Part shown: positions 34,452 to 48,184 of the stretch, piece after piece
Layout of the letters: every line of letters starts with the position of its first letter
How positions within the stretch are numbered: the first letter of the stretch is position 1
Origin: Gelatoporia subvermispora B
Taxonomy: Eukaryota > Basidiomycota > Agaricomycetes > Polyporales > Gelatoporiaceae
Length of the DNA stretch: 64,000 nt
Direction: 5' to 3'
Assembly (NCBI GenBank): GCA_000320605.2
Contig: KB445793.1
Span: forward strand, 1,633,122 to 1,697,121
Position numbers and translations under genes: made by a program
Notes under the pieces: generated by a model
What the model saw: the letters and a program-made list of their open reading frames with translations, nothing else
What the model was told of the DNA's origin: nothing
The model's database searches: none

Positions 34452-36473
34452 ATGCAATCCGACATGAAACTTTGTACAATTTTGAAGAATAGGACTGGTC
34501 ATACCGTAGCTCGATTGCACCGACTCGATAATTCGACACTCATCGCCGTTTGCAAGCTTATTAACGCCCAGAGGATGAGGACTGGCCCGTATTCCGATTC
34601 TACAGATGTCTTCTTTTTCTTACTTCAGTGTGAATCTATCCTTCACACATCTCTTACAGAGGGCTTGCGAGCTTGGCAGCCGATGAAAATTCGTTATTTT
34701 CCCAAAGGAACGGTATATACCCGATTACCCATATCGCGAAGAGAAAACACGAGGAGACCTCCACCGAGTGACCAAGACAAATACAGCGTGCAGCTCTGCA
34801 ACAGGTTTTCCAGTCTACATCTGACCGCGCGGAAGATGCGAAATCGAGAAACCACCAACATCGAGCTCGGAGGTTTTAGTGCACGTGCTGGTAAGTATCA
34901 ATCCCATATCCGACCTAGTATGGGAGCTGCTGATCGCTGGTTCAAAATGCAGAGATTTTCTGGGCCCGCTCTTTCGAACGATCGCCACTCCTTCAACTGC
35001 ACCAGCAATGGCCATGTCAAGCTGGCCGTCGGGCGACATACCGCAAGCGGGTAATTACTCGAGTACCGGTGGTCTGCAAAGCGAGCAGGCAAATACATCG
35101 TTAAGCACTGATCGCTGGATGGCGATACGAGTGAGTTCGGATGCACCACCACCTTATTCGCATCCAGTTTCACTGACGGTCTTCGTTAAAGGCATCCAGC
35201 TTGTGGAGGGATCGGTTATGCGAATATCGCCCAACCGTCATCCCGGGCGGAGCTGCCGATAGCGGTGACCATGGGCCAATCCCCCAGACCGTCTCAGAGC
35301 AAGTGAAAGCTCATGAAGAACGCGCAGTGGCATCTGAAGCCCTGCAACCAGTACCTCAGTATGGTGCACGTACTGAACACAGCAAAACCGCAAATGAACC
35401 AGTTGAGTCTGTTGTGCTATCGCGCAACCTACCCCGTCAGGTCAGTTCGGATTGTGCTCTGTCCTGTAGATCCCACTGAGACAATGGTGCAAAAAGCAGG
35501 GTTCACAAGAAGCGCCTCCGCAGTTACGAGTTCACGAGTATCGACTCGTAGTTGGAGGGCTATCTATCATTCTCTTGCATCCACAGCAAAGTGAGGATGT
35601 CGGTGTGATTGGTGAGTTGTACTTGAGGCGTACTGGGTTTTATGACTGACTGTTGTTGAATCTTCGCGAATGAATCCAGAAGCCTTCGAGCCTCCGCCAC
35701 GTTCGACGTGGCTGTACGAGGTGGCATTGAAGTATGCCGGTAGTGAACCCCCGGCCAGGGCTCGCGTGGCAATTAAGAATTCGAAGAAACGTAACGGAAG
35801 TGGTCGATTTAATCCGAGGAGTAAGAAGAATGAGAGTAAGTCAGGGGAGAAGGGCGTGAGGAAGGGCAATGGCGAGACTTGCCTTGTATGCAGTTCACTA
35901 CAGAAGAAATGCCCGGCAAAGCTCGGAGAACTATGCTTGTAAGTGACGTCGCATTCTATGTTTGAGTGGCCGTCTGTGTCCGTCGCGCAAAGATGTCTTA
36001 AAGCGCGGACAGGCCGTGGGGGTCGGATGTGTGGGTACTTCCCGTCGAAAGTCCAAGATATAGATATGGAGCTCTTCCGCATGGCGTCAGACTTTCGGCA
36101 TCTCTACGGAGAACCAAGGCCATGCAAAACCGGTGGACTGTGTTTTCCGGACCATGTTCCTTCCATGTTTCTTCCCGGGCCGCCACCCGTACGAGCTTTG
36201 CGCTGACAGCCAATTCACCCTTTGCATAGTACTTGCGAGGATGCCGAGCCGCTGCCGTTGCCGACAGTCTATGCCCTGCCTGATACAAGAACGGGCGTTA
36301 AGTCAAGGATCAAGAGTCTCCTCGTTACGGCAGAGCGTACATTTAGATGGAACGATCCATCGTCGCATAACTTGCACCCGTATGAAGAATATACATTGAG
36401 GCAGGTAGCTTATGTGCGTCAATACGCGGGCACAATCTACTTTCTACCGTCTGGTGCATTCGTTCTGGGCTGA
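34452..36473 (+). CDS. R2: long-form member of the family with a different N-terminus
   Basis: A six-exon model (34452-34890, 34955-35130, 35192-35440, 35500-35611, 35680-35938, 36230-36473) reads through and gives 492 aa. Homology to L2 begins only at about 34766 (DKYSVQLCN). It then covers SSWPSGD, STDRWMAI, LCEYRPTVIPGG, HEYRLVVGGLSII, LYEVALKYAGS, the cysteine cluster (CLVCSSLQKKC, then LCFTCED) and the 244-nt last exon. The penultimate exon is 259 nt, as in L2. The first module and the N-terminal exons of L2 are absent and are replaced by unrelated sequence. Two small indels relative to L2 compensate each other when the second acceptor (after CAGAG) is used. The start codon is uncertain, and this could be a 5'-truncated gene that is no longer expressed. 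Confidence 0.58.
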
Positions 36474-37462
36474 TGGGAGCCGTCGCGAATACCAGTCCAA
36501 GCTTTGATAGTGCGTGTATCCTGGGTTATGGAGAGCGGCGACTGTGAGTTCAATCCCAATGCCTATGTCGAGCTGTATTCTGCATAATGTTCATATGTTC
36601 CCCGAAATCGTGATTGTCTGTACCAGTGTATCTTCCGGAATATATCAAATTTCGTCTCCTCAGAGCGACTCCCTGCAGGATAGCTAGAGGGTGGAGCTAG
36701 GCACGCGTGAGCGCGACTCCCCCGAGGACGATGAGGCGGTGGTAGCTGACTTGCTTCATGGGCCGGACCGACTGCGGTCCGCCGAGGACGTGGTAAGCGG
36801 ACGGCGCCGAATGGGTGTCAGCGTCCGGTACTGACACCGCGCACATAACGACACGTATCATCATGGGTTAGGGCACATCATCTCTTTCTGCTCCGGGCCC
36901 TCTCCGCGATTTCACAGAGACATTTCCGGGCTGCAACATGAGCCAAACTCCCGACTGAATCCCCACCTTCCATGTAGAGCAAGCACACAACCCGTTGCGA
37001 GCTGCTGGGTAGTGAGACCGAAGATGATTGCAAAATCATTGCGAGTCGATGTATTACCACCAGAACTATAGTCGCCGTTATCGATCTCGGCGTGGGCAGA
37101 TATGGTCTAGATTGCAAATACTTACTGGTCGTGAGGAGGAATGTCGCATTTCCTGTAGAGAAAACAATGAGTCGGTCATTCCCTCTATCCTAGCATTAGC
37201 ATATGGACACTAAACGATAGCATAGTCCATCTTGGACTGCAGAGCATCGGCCGTCTCTCGAGTCGTCGTTTGCTGTCGACGTCGCGATCGGCGCCCCGAT
37301 CGCGTTGTATCACGTGATGGCTAGAATTTGCCTCTCGCCGAGTGGCACGCACAACGTTGCGCATCCCTATCCTTCTCCTTCTTTCCTTGAACACGCGTTT
37401 TTCGTGCCAGGGTCACAGGTGAGTTGTATCCGCCATTCGACGACACGGTACCTCGCTGACAG
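36474..37462. other. Downstream of R2 and upstream of the F-box gene
   Basis: Positions 36650-36860 match, inverted, about 13580-13850 downstream of L2. After that no repeat or gene is seen. A probable 5'-leader intron of the F-box gene (GTGAGT at about 37421, CAG just before 37463) ends the stretch. Confidence 0.45.
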
Positions 37463-39208
37463 ATGTTAGGCCTTTTCCTTGCGTGTTTTCCTTGCCTTTT
37501 GCCGAACCTTGCCATGGCAGACGCCGAAGTATCTTCTGCAAGTCTTAGTAGCGGAAACCCTTTTGTACCGCCCACAAGTGCAAAATGCTCCATAAATGAG
37601 CTTCCTAGTGAACTCCTAGCTCACATCTTCTTGCTCGGAACGGCTCCGTACGACGATGATGAGGACGATGACGACATCGACGACGGTAACGCAGACGAGA
37701 TGGACGAGGACGAAGAAATTGATGAAGAACAGGAGCAACAAGAAGAGAGAGACGAGATGGCACGTTCCATGGAGTTTGAAATCCTTGTGTCGCATGTGTG
37801 CCATCGGTGGCGCGAAGTCGCGTTGGACACGCCCGCCCTCTGGACCACGATCGACTTCGAGGAAGCAGAGCCCTTCCCGAAATCAAAAGCATACCTTGAA
37901 CGCTCGAAGGGTGCACCGCTCGCGATCTCCATTGACTGCTGCGAAGATGAAGATGACGACGAGGACGAAGCCGGAGACGACGAGGAGCAGCTGGAGCGGC
38001 ACCCGGAGCTGGAGCGGTTGAAGAAGATTGCGGAAATCATCATTCCGCACGTCTGGCATTGGCGCACCTTCGAGCTGATGGTATCCGACTACCGAATCAT
38101 GCACCTCGCGCTTGCCCAGCTCGGACGGTGTCCGTCTGCACCCATGCTCGAGGGCCTCCTGCTCTATCACTACGACGACAACGACGACATCGAAGAGTTT
38201 CCTTTCCAGCACCTCCGAGAGCAAAATTTTGTCCTCTTCAACAACAATGCGCCGAAGTTGACACATGTTGTACTCTGGGGCGTGCACCTGAACTGGACCC
38301 AGTCTACCTTCCTCAGCAACCTCCTCGAGCTAGAGTTACATTACCACGCATTCGACGTCCGCCCGAGCTACAGGGACTTCGCACGGATCCTCAAGGACTC
38401 GCCGAACTTGAATGAGCTCAGCCTAGTTGCGTCAGGCCCCGCGGGACTCCCTGTCGACTGGCTGGAGAGCGTCACCGAGGCGGCAGAGGAAGCAGCCTCG
38501 TCGAGTGGCTCCGGCAAGGGCAAGAGCATCTCTGACCCCGCCCCCGTCGTCCCTACCACAACGCTCAGCCTCCCCTCCATTACCGATCTCTCAATCCGTT
38601 ATCACGAGCCCGAGTACATCCTGCCCTTAATGGAGCGACTGGCTCTGCCGAACCTCGTACGGCTCGAGTTGGACTTCGAGGAAGCCGACTTCACCGATTT
38701 CGTCAACTGCCTCATTGCACCGCACCCGGTCACGGGCAAACCGCTTGTCGGCGGGCTTGAGGCTCTGTGCGTTAAGAATCTTCCTTGCGCAAAACAGGCC
38801 GTCGCAGATTTGTATGAGGCGATGCCAAACTTGCAGTCGCTCAACCTTAGCTTTTTCTACCTTACTGAGGAATGGTACCACTACCTGCTCGACCCGCCTG
38901 GTACGGCTGGTGGCTCGTCGGCCCAGGGCCGTGCTTTGTTCCTGCCGCATCTCACCGAGCTTATCACGTCTGGTCTGAGCGGTGCGAAGATGCGGTTGCT
39001 CGTGGAGTCGCGTCTGGTCAGGAATGCACCACTCAAACACGTTGCGATGAACAAGGAAGACGACGTGGACGAGTACTTCGAGGACTGGCTGAAGAAACAT
39101 GTGGAGAAATTCGAGACCTTCGAAGATTCCTCAGATGAAGATGCTGACGACGTGGACATGGACTTCGGGCTTGCGGAGGATGAGTGGGAAGACGATGACA
39201 TGGAGTGA
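37463..39208 (+). CDS. F-box protein with leucine-rich C-terminal part and acidic insert
   Basis: A single long exon encodes up to 581 aa. An alternative start at 37514 (MADAEVSS) would remove a hydrophobic leader and may be the real one. The F-box starts at INELPSELLAHIFLL and ends at VSHVCHRWREVALDTPALW. Between them sits a run of about 45 mostly Asp and Glu residues that is unusual in this position. A second acidic patch follows at about 155-175. The rest shows irregular leucine-rich segments (LRLELDFEEADF, LQSLNLSFFYL) typical of basidiomycete F-box proteins, which recruit targets to SCF ubiquitin ligases. The tail is again acidic. The gene ends about 200 bp from the converging membrane-protein gene. 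Confidence 0.8.
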   Translation: MLGLFLACFPCLLPNLAMADAEVSSASLSSGNPFVPPTSAKCSINELPSELLAHIFLLGTAPYDDDEDDDDIDDGNADEMDEDEEIDEEQEQQEERDEMARSMEFEILVSHVCHRWREVALDTPALWTTIDFEEAEPFPKSKAYLERSKGAPLAISIDCCEDEDDDEDEAGDDEEQLERHPELERLKKIAEIIIPHVWHWRTFELMVSDYRIMHLALAQLGRCPSAPMLEGLLLYHYDDNDDIEEFPFQHLREQNFVLFNNNAPKLTHVVLWGVHLNWTQSTFLSNLLELELHYHAFDVRPSYRDFARILKDSPNLNELSLVASGPAGLPVDWLESVTEAAEEAASSSGSGKGKSISDPAPVVPTTTLSLPSITDLSIRYHEPEYILPLMERLALPNLVRLELDFEEADFTDFVNCLIAPHPVTGKPLVGGLEALCVKNLPCAKQAVADLYEAMPNLQSLNLSFFYLTEEWYHYLLDPPGTAGGSSAQGRALFLPHLTELITSGLSGAKMRLLVESRLVRNAPLKHVAMNKEDDVDEYFEDWLKKHVEKFETFEDSSDEDADDVDMDFGLAEDEWEDDDME

Positions 39209-39410
39209 CGAAATTAGTACAGGCACAACATCGCATTAGATTATAACGTCACGAGACCCCTGTCTGCCTGCATTCCAGGTGTGTGACGATGACCACAGCA
39301 GCGATAATGTACATGGAATTACATGATTGTACGCAAATAGTACTGATATAGAGTACAGCGAGTGTCCCATATGAGAAGGGTTGCGGTTACAAACTGCACG
39401 ATCATGCAGC

Positions 39411-40403
39411 CTATATCGACGATTGAGCCGATCTGCCCTCCTCACCTTGCATCGGTATGTGCGCAACTCCAATTACTACATCTGGCACACCTTCCTCCTC
39501 TTCCTCCCAGTATCCCTCCAAACTCCTCTCCTTTCCCTTTCCTGACATGTCAGCGCCACCACCGGCCGAAACCGGGTGATGGGGATTAGGCATGCTAATA
39601 AGCACGGCAACTTGGACGTCCTTCGCACGGGCCAGCGGGTCGTTTGGATCCTCGTTTGCATTTGTGGATTGCTCCGTCGCTGGATTTGGCGAGGACGGGG
39701 CCGAAGCAACAGCAGGCACGGGCGTGGAAGGTGCACGTTCCCGTGGACTCCGGCGCAGAATTCTGTTGATAGAGAACGGCGTTCGGCGCGGAGAGGGAGA
39801 GGTGTCCGGTGAACTGGGTGCGGGTGAACTGTCCTCAGCGGGCGGATCTGCGCAGGCCACCATTGCTGCGATGGGCTAGAGCACGGTGGGCCAAGAGCGT
39901 CCGAACTCAGTGCACGTCCACATCATATCGGCGTTCCACGAGTGTGGAACCAAGCGCAACTGACCGTGATGTGTTCCCACTTCTCGTCGCGGGCAGGCGC
40001 GAGGCTTGTGTCCCACAGCAGAGGCTTATCCAATTTTCGCCGGGAGCCCGGAGCGCCAATGGCGGTAGGTGTTTGCAGCACGCCTGCTGCGATTGCCTCC
40101 TCGATTCTTCGGCGGAAGCGCCGCCGCAAGAAGAACGAGCGCAGAACTATTGCGGACGAGACAAAGAGGAGAAGAAAGAGGGTTGCAAGAAACGTAAATC
40201 TGTGCGCGCATGTTCAGAATCAGCATCCACCACATGGGGGACTCGAACGTCTGAAGGTTGGTATGCACGCACAGGTACAATGAGGACGAGGGCGCGCCGA
40301 AGCCGCCTCCTGAGCTACCTGAGCTCGTCGTAGTCGCCGCCGCATCGCTCGAGAGCGTCGCACTCGACGATAAAGTCGTTGTCGGCGTTGAACTTGAAGA
40401 CAT
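39411..40403 (-). CDS. Single-pass membrane protein, Ser/Thr-rich N-terminus, function unknown
   Basis: Three exons (40403-40273, 40199-39965, 39875-39411) give 276 aa in frame. The N-terminal 45 residues are Ser/Thr/Gly-rich. One membrane helix follows (LATLFLLLFVSSAIVL), then a strongly basic stop-transfer segment (FFLRRRFRRR). The cytosolic part has RKLDKPLLWDT and KWEHIT, then a Pro/Ser-rich region and an acidic end (YWEEEEEGV). This layout is common among unnamed basidiomycete membrane proteins; I do not recognise a functional domain. The stop is the first in frame, but GTGAGG just before it could be another donor, so the C-terminus is less certain. Confidence 0.62.
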
Positions 40404-41100
40404 GGGAGATGACAAGGTGGGCACCGGCCTGTGCCAGGAGATGGCAGTGAACTTGCCGCAGCGTCCCTGCCAAAGACGAGATCTTCGATCGAGTGCTTAG
40501 GTAAGCGATATATACTCGTCAATTGTCAGCCACCGGCCTGGCCACACTGTTATTCTCGGCTAGGTCAATCTGTTCTCGAATGTCGCTCGCGAATCGCGAC
40601 TGTATTTTTACGTGCAGAACATGCGAATGCACCCTCTTTCTGCGGCTATTGGCGTGAGGCACCGTGGCAGGAAGCATGCGATTCTGTACGAATCACCAGC
40701 GGCCCTGCTACTCCCGAGATCGGTGAAACAAGGCAGGCAGGTACAATCTCGAACGCAACATATGAAAGCCACGAGTCCTCCGACAAACGTCGTCAACAAA
40801 ATACGCTTATCGCATCTTCCATGATCCTCGGAGGACCGCAGCGTCTCGCAGCTCGCGTTCTCCTCGTGTGCAGTTACGCGACGGCAAATTATGGGGAAGA
40901 CTTCTTTCATTATCCTTTCGTTTGTAAAGCTAGGTACATGCGCGACATCCTATCATCGACTACTCGTGAACGTATACGATCGAGAGATCATCAAAGCGGT
41001 ATCAACATCCTGAGTCCGGGAATAAGGAGAGTGGGGCGTCCCAAGAGAGGACTTGACAGTATTGAACGAAAAGAAGCAGTCAGCGGGCACGCAGACGCCC
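40404..41100. other. Spacer between membrane-protein gene and SOK1 3' end
   Basis: Overlapping frames occur on both strands, the longest being 243 codons on the + strand and overlapping the SOK1 coding end. None resembles a known protein, so no gene is called. Confidence 0.4.
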
Positions 41101-43600
41101 TCATGCTGACACGAAGCCTTGCTGCAGATAGAGCGGGCGGTATACGCCCATGTGGATCGTGACCAGCTTTGCGACCCTCTCTGCAAGGTGGTTTAGCTCA
41201 GGCATGAGCGGCTCAAGTCCGTCCGTTGTCTCCGGCTCCTGTGGGCTGGATTCATCCGGCGGGCTGGGCTTCGGGGATGGGGGTATAATGACGCGTACGA
41301 CAGCGTCTGTCACCTTTTTGCGGATGCGCTCCTGCATGAGCGCGTACAGTGGTGACGTGCGCTGAAAGTGCTTGATCACCCAGTTGTGCGCGACCTCAAG
41401 CACTTTCCGCTCGGCTGGGGGAATCTGCGGGTCGGGCACGGGCTCGGCCGTGGTGAGGTTTGCGCGCGACTCGGGGTTGGTTGCGTGCCGGGTGATCTGC
41501 AGTAGGACGGCACTGAGCTCGTGAAGCCAGGTTGCCAGCTCTTTGGACTCCTTCCCGGTATCCCTTGAGCCGTTCCTGGTGGCCTGCAGGGTGCGTGGGA
41601 CAAGGTACTGTCCAAGATGCTGCGGTCCAATGCTGCATATCTCCTTTTTGAGGTTCACAAGCTCATCGGGCGAGACGCCATCCTTTGCGCGTTCTGAGTT
41701 CGCACTAGAGTGGACTAGCTGGCGGTAAAGCAGGAGGAGCATGTACAGCGCGGTGTGGTCTGCCGCTTCGGCAGCGAGGGTACTGAGACGTGTGTAGTCG
41801 AGGTATAGGGTCTCGGGGTATCGGGGGTACGAAGCGAGGAGATAAGACGGTCTCAACGTGGGCGACGAGTAAGGCGTGGGTGCAGGGACAAACGGGATTG
41901 AAGGCCGGGGTGGGGGATCAAAGACTAAGTCGATCGTCGCCTTGATGGTGGCAAGAGTAATCTGGACTAAACGGGTTTGCTTGTCGAACGAAGATAGAAA
42001 GGATTTTGGATCACTGTGCAGGGCTTGGTTGGCGGCGAGGTCGCGATACGCAGATTCAATCCAATCGCGCGTGACATCGAGGGAGAGTTCACCTCTTTGT
42101 CTGTACTCCTGAAATGCCCGCAGCTCGTACGATGAGGCCGACTTCAAAAGGTATGGTCTTAGGGCCTGCAACTGGTGATTCGCAACATCCTGTCACACAT
42201 CGCGCGCGATCAGAACAGATATGAAATATATGACGCATAGACTTATGACATACCAGTTTCATCAGCTCCATGATTTCGAAGCACAGTCGGATCGCGCGCA
42301 CAGCATTCGCTGTGCTCTCCGGGTCTCCCGGGATACAGGATTGCGCCAAAGACACCATCTGGTGGACAGCGGCGTCGCGCATTGGAGCACAATGGCATCG
42401 GATCACACTCCCGATGGCCTCAAACAGGGCCGCAGGGTTGAATACCTTGTGCTCAATCTCCTGCTCGATGAGCTCGACGTCGAGGACAGACTTCAGCAAT
42501 TCCAAGTGTGCGTTGTTCTGCTGCATCTGTGGGTTCGCGGGATCTCGCGGAGTATACTGCTCCAGGCCCTTCGGAACGGGCGGTTCGATGATAGTCGACA
42601 ATGTCAGGCCAAGCTCCACAAGGAGAGGTCGGATGCGCGACGCAACTCGGACGGTCATGAGATTGCCAAGCGCGGGGAATGCAATTATGGCTCTGCTCGT
42701 AGGTTTCGGGAAGGCGCTGCAGATGCACCTGCGGTCGGCGGGCTTACCCTCTCCATCGAGAGTGACGCATGTGCAGCCGCACTCGAGCTCTCGCACTACC
42801 GCAAGCCAGTAGTTCTCGGCAACCTCGCGCTTTCGGCGGCTAGAGGTAGGCCGGAACTGCAGTCCTGGATCGAAGAGCAGATCGTGCCCTACGGAAGAAC
42901 ATAAGATATCTACGTGGAGGAATGGAATTCGAAAGAGTGACGAACGAAGTTGTGGGTTACTTAGAATAGCTTCAAGATCTAGTTCCTTAAGAGTTTCGCG
43001 ATTGATCGGGGGCGAATGAGGGGGTATATGTGGAGATTGAGGATCAACAGACGCAGTGCTAACGGGATCAGATGAAGAGCGGCGAATGGGTTGGCAGCGA
43101 GTGCGACGCGATAGCGTGCCGTTTGCGGGACCCGGGCCTTTGCCAGGACGGTAGGAGATGGTTCCCGTGTCCTGCGTCTCGACAAGATGCCCTGGGCGGC
43201 TCATGAGCGGATCGATTGCGGAGGCCGGAAGACGACCAATCGGACGACCTTTCCGGGAGCGTCGGGGAGATGATGGGGACTGCGGTATCTCAATGCGAGG
43301 ACGCTTTGGCCGCGAGGGACCGTCCGAAGTACTTGCACCCGCGGTGGTGGCGCTATCAGACTGAGATGCTGATGCATCGGGCCAAGGCGAGAGCATGTCG
43401 TGGTCACGATCGCCCAGCGCGCGGGGCATCGCTGCCGCTGCTGGAGGACGCTCCGTCGTGTTCTGTGGACATCGACGTGTGGCGGAGGGGTCGAGGGTGG
43501 AATCCGGGGAGGAGTCCGGGGAGGAGCACTCTTCAGAGTCAGCCTTGCGCTTGCGGGTTAAGGACTGGACTGGAGCGGAGCCATGGGCGAGGTTGTCCAT
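41101..43600 (-). CDS. SOK1: TCP11-domain protein (Sok1 homologue)
   Basis: Two exons (43600-42254 and 42189-41101) joined across a 64-nt intron give 811 aa. The N-terminal 200 residues are Ser/Pro-rich and low in complexity with basic patches (KRKAD, RKGRPIGRLP). The T-complex protein 11 domain starts near LEAILSNPQLRSSLF and continues through HVDILCSSVGHDLLFDP, WLAVVRELECGC, IRPLLVELGLTL, LIEQEIEHKVFNPAALFEAI and the region around the splice junction, to ALRPYLLKSASSYELRAF. Yeast Sok1 and fungal relatives act in cAMP/PKA-linked growth control. The length and a domain continuing through exon 2 suggest a complete gene. It points away from the V-ATPase gene's 3' end across a 2.2-kb gap. Confidence 0.88.
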
Positions 43601-45855
43601 GGGAGGGGGAGAGGACAGCGAGGAGATGATAGGGAGGAGGAAGTGGATGGGAAACCATATTTAGGGAGGCGAAGGAGACACATGGTGGCAAGGCCGCTTG
43701 ACCTCCACACGCTGCCAGCGGCTTGCATGCCCTGCATCGACTCCGGCAAGACAGGGCCTGCCACTCGCCTGCTTTTCCAGGCATGACGCCCGCCAAAACC
43801 TTTTTGTTTCGTGTCTGAATCCTCCGATACAATCGAACGAATCGAATCGTAACGTGCCGCACCGAACACACCACAGCTCATCGTGGCAAACATGCCCGTC
43901 CTCGCGAAACAACCGTCCACATTTGGCATCTTAGAACGTTACCACTCGGTCTCGTGGCCACATCCCTCCCTTCACCTCTTCTCAACATCCTCAACACTTT
44001 CGCCGTCTGCCAAAAATTGAGCTGCACCAGGGTGAACCAGAGTGATTGCAATCTGCCCAGTCAGCGGATCAGCTTCTACCAATCTCCGTCCAGACCATTC
44101 GCACGCTTAGACAACGCCATCGCCACGTTCGCACCTGTTTGAGCGGTGCGGCTCGTCTAGTCGCGTTTTTCCTGCCCTTGTACGTAACAGAATCAGATAT
44201 TCCGGCGGGAAGCACGCCATATGAGTCCAGAGCTTCTCTATCGCCACAGAGCTGCTCTGACCAGCCTGTGGTTCAATACGGACTCCACCCCTCAGCACCT
44301 GGTACTTGGCCATAGGCTAACCTTGAATTACCGTACTACAGGACTACCCAGCCACCTGCTATACTTGCTGCTCTGCCCATGTGCACGAAGCAGTTCTTGG
44401 AGCCCGTGTCTCGCACCACCGAATAGACTGCAAGACGCTGAGATGTGCTGGGACTTCGCGCGACCATGAGGCTCGCGATGAGCGCGCCGGAGCCTTTCCG
44501 CCCTCACGTTAGCTCCCGGACCGACGCGCCTCTACGTGCTGCTTGGAGTCGGTCGCCTGCCCAGCTCCTCGCCTCCCCCCGCCCTGGAGCGTGCTTCCAG
44601 ATGCCTGCGGGCCACGCTCCGCGCGCATCTCTGCATCCGACCTGATCATCGCGCATGCATGGGAACTCGTCGACACTGATGAACACAGTCGCCACACTAA
44701 CTGCCCGTTTCATACTCGAGCTGCCATGTTCGGGCCTTGTGTAAATGCTCCTATCATTCGTCTCCGTGATTCTTCCCGGACGCGGAAAGTTGGTTCACAG
44801 TCACTACGTCGGTCTGCTGAACATTGACTGGCATCGTGATCTCCCACCCCACCCCGCCGCGGAACCTGATCCCGTGTTTCCTCTGCGGCCGCTCAGCTAG
44901 ATCTCCCGAATCTGCTTCTCCTCTGCTTCAGGCTAGGGCCCTTCACACGTCCAGACACTCTGGCACCTACATTGGAAAGAGACTGCCCCATTGACCCAGA
45001 CCGTGTCATTCTTGAGCAACTGCGATCCCAACAGAAGGATCGGTGGTTTTTCCAAGCAAAAGATACATCTCGGTGGCGCGTACTTCATTAGTGCTTTGAG
45101 GGCTACTGAGAGAACCTTGGAGGCTCTCGTGGGATGCCATACACGATGTTACGGAACGCACTAGCGGCACACTGAGCCTGCACGCCACGGCAGCCCGAAT
45201 TCACTCAATGGATTCTGTATTGCCATGTGTTCCGCTATCACGTCATGGATGTCTTGCGGACCTCTTCTGTGGAAGTGGCCGCACCGGAAGTAGACAGGTG
45301 CCCGCAGGCGTCCGCCTCCCACTGACACGCCCCTGCCGACTATCCCGCGCAGCGTGCGAATACTCACGGTTGTCACTGATCCCCCTTTCCAACCCGCTTC
45401 GCTGATTCAAATATACATTTTGGGATTTGACGTTGCCGCAAAGGACGTTGGCATTGCATGTGAGAGCAGCCACAAAGTGCGGCCACAACGAAGGTGGAGT
45501 GCAACTGAATTCTTCGCGCCGTATACACGGGCACGGTGCTCATGTTGCATGACAAACGCTCGAAGCTTACTGACCCTCTTATCAGTGAGCTGTTGGCTTG
45601 GAAGCAACTTCCCCTCATCCCTGACGTCACCCACATGTGGGGATGGAACATAGTCTAGACCATGTAAGTGCCTTGAGCTGTCGCGGGTGGCCTCATGTCT
45701 GGCTGGGAATGCTTCTGGTATGCTTGCCAAGATACGGGGTCCATACGTTTGTACATCCTACTCTACGGTAGAAAAGCGTCCACCTCCTTCGTGATCATAA
45801 TGAAAACTTTCGTGTCGACAATGCGCTATACATGAACTCCGGGCAGGCAGAATTC
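43601..45855. other. 2.2-kb stretch without a recognised gene
   Basis: It holds the SOK1 promoter and the V-ATPase gene's 3' end. Short frames on both strands show no family resemblance and no exon chain I could support. Confidence 0.4.
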
Positions 45856-47894
<2,039 letters not shown>

Positions 47895-48184
47895 GCTGTC
47901 GAAGTATAGGTACAAACAGAGATTGACTTGCGATTGAGGATGGTGCCTCCTGCGCTCACCAGGCGCGCTTACGGGTCGCTGGCGCTCCGCCGTCATTAGA
48001 CGCCCATGAAATACCAATGACGACGTTCTCACGTTTACAATCAGGGCGTAACATCTTCCAGCTCAAGAGCGTCCATCATGCGGAAGCTCATGTAGTAGAC
48101 AGTACATGCATATAGCCAATCTAGAAGCATCGTGTCTCCTTATCCTCTTATTGCCATCTAACTCTTCACAGCTTGGAGGCCGAA

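Noticed and set aside
34000..37000. Mating-type homeodomain or pheromone-receptor locus
   Set aside because: No homeodomain motif, no seven-helix receptor and no CAAX pheromone precursor were seen among the paralogues or in the arms.
40431..41162. Open frame of 243 codons on the + strand
   Set aside because: It overlaps the 3' end of the conserved SOK1 gene on the other strand, has no recognisable domain and has a composition unlike a folded protein.
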